Source of the DNA: Sulfopaludibacter sp035606355
GTDB taxonomy: Bacteria; Acidobacteriota; Terriglobia; Bryobacterales; Bryobacteraceae
Direction of reading: 5' to 3'
Assembly: GCA_035606355.1 (NCBI GenBank)
Contig: DATNFO010000025.1
Coordinates: 1-64,000, forward strand
Length of the DNA: 64,000 bases
The notes beneath the pieces are model-generated. The model was not told where the DNA came from. It ran no database searches and saw only the letters and a list, made by a program, of their open reading frames with translations. Positions 61,650 through 64,000 of the stretch are shown here, one piece after another. Both the position numbers and the translations under genes were made by a program. Each line of letters begins with the position of its first letter. Within the stretch, counting starts at the first letter, position 1.

Positions 61650-63212
61650 ATGCCGCGCCGTCTGGGCCGGAAGCTGATGCTCTCGATCACGGTGATCGTC
61701 ATCATCGTGGCGGCGGTTTCCGGGCTCGTCAACATCAAAACTCAAGAGCAGCATTCGCTCGCCACCATGAAGCTGGGCGCCGACCAGCTTTCTAAAGCCA
61801 TCACCAGCGCGACGTGGCACGCCATGCTGGACGACCATCGGGAAGCCGCTTACCAGGTGATGCAGACCATCGCCGAAAAGCAGGGTATCGATCGCATCCG
61901 CATGTTCAACCGCGGCGGGCAGGTGATGTTCTCGACCAATCCCGAGGATCGCCCGGCGTCCACTCCCTTCCAACTCGACCTGAATTCGCGCGTGCGCATT
62001 TTTCAGGCGCTGGACGGGCACCGCCGCCTGGAAATGCTCACGCCGATCTATAACGAGCGTTCGTGCAGCAGCGCCGAATGCCACGCGCACCCGGCGGGCG
62101 TGAAGATCCTGGGTGTTCTGGACGTCGCCCTCAATCTGGAGAGCGTGGACCGCGAAGTGTCCTACATGAAGGTGCGCGTGCTCCTCGTGACGGGCGTCGA
62201 AATCACGCTGATCAGCATTTTCATCATTATCTTCACGCGCCGCTTTTTCGGGCGGCCGATTGAGAGCCTGATGGCCGCGACGAGGGCGATCCGGCACATG
62301 GAGCTCGACCGCCCGCTGAAGTTCGTGAGCGGCAGCGAGGAGCTCGACGAACTGGCGCGCTCCTTCGACCTGATGCGCGAGCGGCTGCGCACGGCGCTGG
62401 CGGAGATCAACGAGTTCACGCAGAAACTCGAAGCCAAAGTCGAGGAGCGCACCGAGCAGCTCAAAGCCGCTCAAAAAAAGCTGGTGCAGAACGACCGGCT
62501 TGCGTCGCTCGGCCAACTCTCCGCGAGCGTTGCGCACGAGATCAACAATCCCGTGGCTGGCGTCCTGAATTTATCCATGCTGCTGCAGCGGATGTTGAAG
62601 GACGACGGCGTTCCTCCCAACCGAATCGAAGAGTTTCGTAAATACCTGGGGCAGGTGATCAGCGAAGTAACGCGCGTCGGCCGCATCGTGTCGGACCTGC
62701 TGGCGTTTTCGCGCCGCTCCAAGCCGCAGCGCGCGCCGGCCGACCTCAACCGCATCGTGACGATGACGTTATCGCTGGCGCAGCACAAGATGAAGCTCAG
62801 CAATGTCGCCGTGGAATCGCACCTTGCGGAGGCGCTGCCCACGGCGCCCTGCGACCAGTCGCAGATCCAGCAGGTAGTCCTCAATCTGCTCCTCAATGCG
62901 GCCGAGGCGACACAGACGAAGTCCGAGCGCCGCGTCGAAGTCTCCACCACGGCGAGCGGTGGGTGCGTGCATCTCACGGTGTCGGATAACGGCGAAGGCA
63001 TCCCGCCCGAGAACCTGGCGAAGATCTTCGACCCGTTCTTCACCACGAAGAGTGAAGGCAAGGGCGTCGGGCTGGGGCTCGCGGTTTCTTACGGAATCAT
63101 ACAGGCGCACGGCGGCGACATCGAAGTGAAGAGCAAGCCGGGAGAAGGCGCCGCATTCACGGTCTCATTGCCGCTGGAGCAATCGGCGTCCGCAGCGGCC
63201 GGGACCGGATGA
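61650..63212 (+). CDS. Sensor histidine kinase with periplasmic CX4CH haem-like motif
   Basis: 520 residues from ATG 61650. A membrane helix (about 9-27), a periplasmic domain (28-173) and a second helix (about 177-197) precede HAMP (198-250) and a coiled coil. The phosphoacceptor is His296 in SVAHEINNPV; the ATPase boxes NLLLNAAEA, DNGEGIP and GVGLGLAVSYG follow. In the periplasmic domain Cys139-x4-Cys144-His145 (ERSCSSAECHAHP) resembles CX4CH haem c sites known in some cytochromes. A redox or gas signal is plausible. It is coupled (ATGA) to the archaemetzincin gene. Confidence 0.93.
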   Translation: MPRRLGRKLMLSITVIVIIVAAVSGLVNIKTQEQHSLATMKLGADQLSKAITSATWHAMLDDHREAAYQVMQTIAEKQGIDRIRMFNRGGQVMFSTNPEDRPASTPFQLDLNSRVRIFQALDGHRRLEMLTPIYNERSCSSAECHAHPAGVKILGVLDVALNLESVDREVSYMKVRVLLVTGVEITLISIFIIIFTRRFFGRPIESLMAATRAIRHMELDRPLKFVSGSEELDELARSFDLMRERLRTALAEINEFTQKLEAKVEERTEQLKAAQKKLVQNDRLASLGQLSASVAHEINNPVAGVLNLSMLLQRMLKDDGVPPNRIEEFRKYLGQVISEVTRVGRIVSDLLAFSRRSKPQRAPADLNRIVTMTLSLAQHKMKLSNVAVESHLAEALPTAPCDQSQIQQVVLNLLLNAAEATQTKSERRVEVSTTASGGCVHLTVSDNGEGIPPENLAKIFDPFFTTKSEGKGVGLGLAVSYGIIQAHGGDIEVKSKPGEGAAFTVSLPLEQSASAAAGTG

Positions 63213-63745
63213 AGTATCTCTACGTGGGCGCTCTCGCGGAAGTGGAACGACCCGCGTTGACGGCCATCGGCGAATGCGCTGCCCGGCGATTCGGAATGCA
63301 AGTGCGGGAGATCGCGCTGCCGTCGATCGATTTCGCGTTCGACGCCGGGCGCAAGCAGTACGCGTCGACTGAGGCGCTGGAGCTGGCGGCGCGGATGTGC
63401 CCGCCGGACGCAGCGAAGCTTCTCGCGGTGACGGAGCGCGATCTGTTCGTGCCCGTTTTGACGTTTGTGTTCGGGCAGGCACAGTTGGGCGGACGCGCGG
63501 CAATCGTATCGCTGGCGCGCCTCCGGCAGGAATTCTATGGCCTCCCGGCGAACCCTCCCGTTTTTCTGGAACGCGCGCGCAAAGAGGCGCTGCACGAACT
63601 CGGGCACACCTTCGGCCTTGTCCATTGCGCGACGGAGACGTGCGCGATGTCCCTGGCTACGGGCGTCCGGCATATCGATTCGAAAGAAGCGGCATTCTGC
63701 ACGCCCTGCGGCGCGCGTCTGGTCCGCCATCAGGTGAACTCATGA
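63209..63745 (+). CDS. amzA: Archaemetzincin-family metalloprotease
   Basis: 178 residues. The extended metzincin motif HELGHTFGLVHC is followed by C-x-M (CAMS) and a distal CxxC (CTPC), the full cysteine pattern that binds a second zinc in archaemetzincins. The expected cytoplasmic location and lack of a signal peptide fit the family. The natural substrate is unknown. Both ends overlap neighbours by 4 bp: the kinase upstream and a response regulator downstream, so its translation is locked to signalling genes. Confidence 0.93.
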   Translation: MKYLYVGALAEVERPALTAIGECAARRFGMQVREIALPSIDFAFDAGRKQYASTEALELAARMCPPDAAKLLAVTERDLFVPVLTFVFGQAQLGGRAAIVSLARLRQEFYGLPANPPVFLERARKEALHELGHTFGLVHCATETCAMSLATGVRHIDSKEAAFCTPCGARLVRHQVNS

Positions 63746-64000
63746 AACTCCACTGGCAGATTCTGGTTGTCGATGACGAAGAGGTGATGTGCGAATCGCT
63801 GGCCGCCTGGCTGCGCGAGGATGGATACACGGTCGATACGGCGTCCAGCGGCCGGGAAGCCGTGACTAAAGCGGCGCACCGCGATTATGCCATTTACTTC
63901 ATCGACCTGAAAATGCCCGGCGGCATGGACGGCATCGAGACCATGATGCAGATCCGCAAGCAGCGGCCGGACGCTTCCATCATCATCATCACAGCGTACG
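63742..64000 (+). CDS. Response regulator, receiver domain (3' end outside window)
   Basis: At least 86 codons from ATG 63742, overlapping the amzA stop (ATGA). The start QILVVDDEEVMCESLAAWL gives the acidic pocket, and IDLKMPG gives the phospho-accepting Asp. The IIIITAY strand carries the switch Thr. The output domain lies beyond the right edge; a sigma-54 activator is a common partner for this kinase type, but this cannot be seen. It completes a kinase-protease-regulator operon. Confidence 0.92.
   Translation, partial: MKLHWQILVVDDEEVMCESLAAWLREDGYTVDTASSGREAVTKAAHRDYAIYFIDLKMPGGMDGIETMMQIRKQRPDASIIIITAY

Overview
The window reads as chromosomal DNA of an Acidobacteriota member, most likely of the Solibacter/Bryobacter group. 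Lineage markers seen in the translations are two secreted VWFA-related Acidobacterial domain proteins (2957-3949, 21588-22670), a protein with the Solibacter-type C-terminal beta domain (TIGR03437-like, 24657-26081), PEP-CTERM sorting signals, a bacillithiol gene (bshC) and many GC-rich, tightly packed genes with 4-bp ATGA/GTGA overlaps. No phage, integron, CRISPR array or complete insertion sequence is visible.

Layout. 1-1250: an 807-bp-period tandem duplication of a small secreted protein gene, with palindromic repeats between the copies. 1252-2884: three-gene cluster of one secreted and two small membrane proteins of unknown role. 2957-13751: mostly minus-strand housekeeping and envelope genes (VWFA protein, Xaa-Pro peptidase, lipoprotein, PAS histidine kinase, quinone oxidoreductase, serine hydrolase, rsmI, sigma-54 activator). 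13850-18298: plus-strand electron-transfer operon with a monohaem cytochrome, a degenerate receiver protein, a small membrane protein, a nine-haem cytochrome c fused to a b-type membrane domain (architecture of Geobacter CbcL) and a NapC/NirT multihaem cytochrome (architecture of ImcH). 18315-18956: perfect palindrome and a VapBC pair with a visible operator. 18957-29613: rhodanese, murA, murQ, VWFA protein, LexA/UmuD-like peptidase, mutY, haem-motif surface protein, xseA, accBC, tRNA-Leu(CAA). 29957-38161: hydroxyisobutyrate-dehydrogenase-like enzyme, a strongly structured non-coding stretch, then dxr, rseP, bshC and a GH63-type glucosidase. 38232-41080: korDABC 2-oxoacid:ferredoxin oxidoreductase, preceded by a decayed PEP-CTERM gene. 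41860-54840: DMT exporter, PLP dehydratase, two SIMPL-like secreted proteins, typA, an ABC transporter of Lol/MacB type, an orphan IS630-type HTH protein beside nested palindromes, then glycosyltransferase, sigma-54 regulator, rlpA and PilZ genes. 54932-58341: sdhCAB. 58450-64000: DinB-like protein, CpaF-type secretion ATPase, Nudix hydrolase, a second toxin-antitoxin pair, and a signalling operon in which an archaemetzincin protease gene sits between a histidine kinase with a periplasmic CX4CH motif and a response regulator cut off by the window end.

How the parts fit. Respiratory and redox functions dominate: complex II, KorDABC, quinol-facing multihaem cytochromes, a sensor kinase with a possible covalent haem site, and a PAS regulator with four clustered cysteines divergent from the cytochrome operon. 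At least four families of dispersed palindromic repeats occupy the gaps between genes. Some have been co-opted: one carries the start codon of mutY, and another supplies or abuts the stop codons of korC, typA and sdhB.
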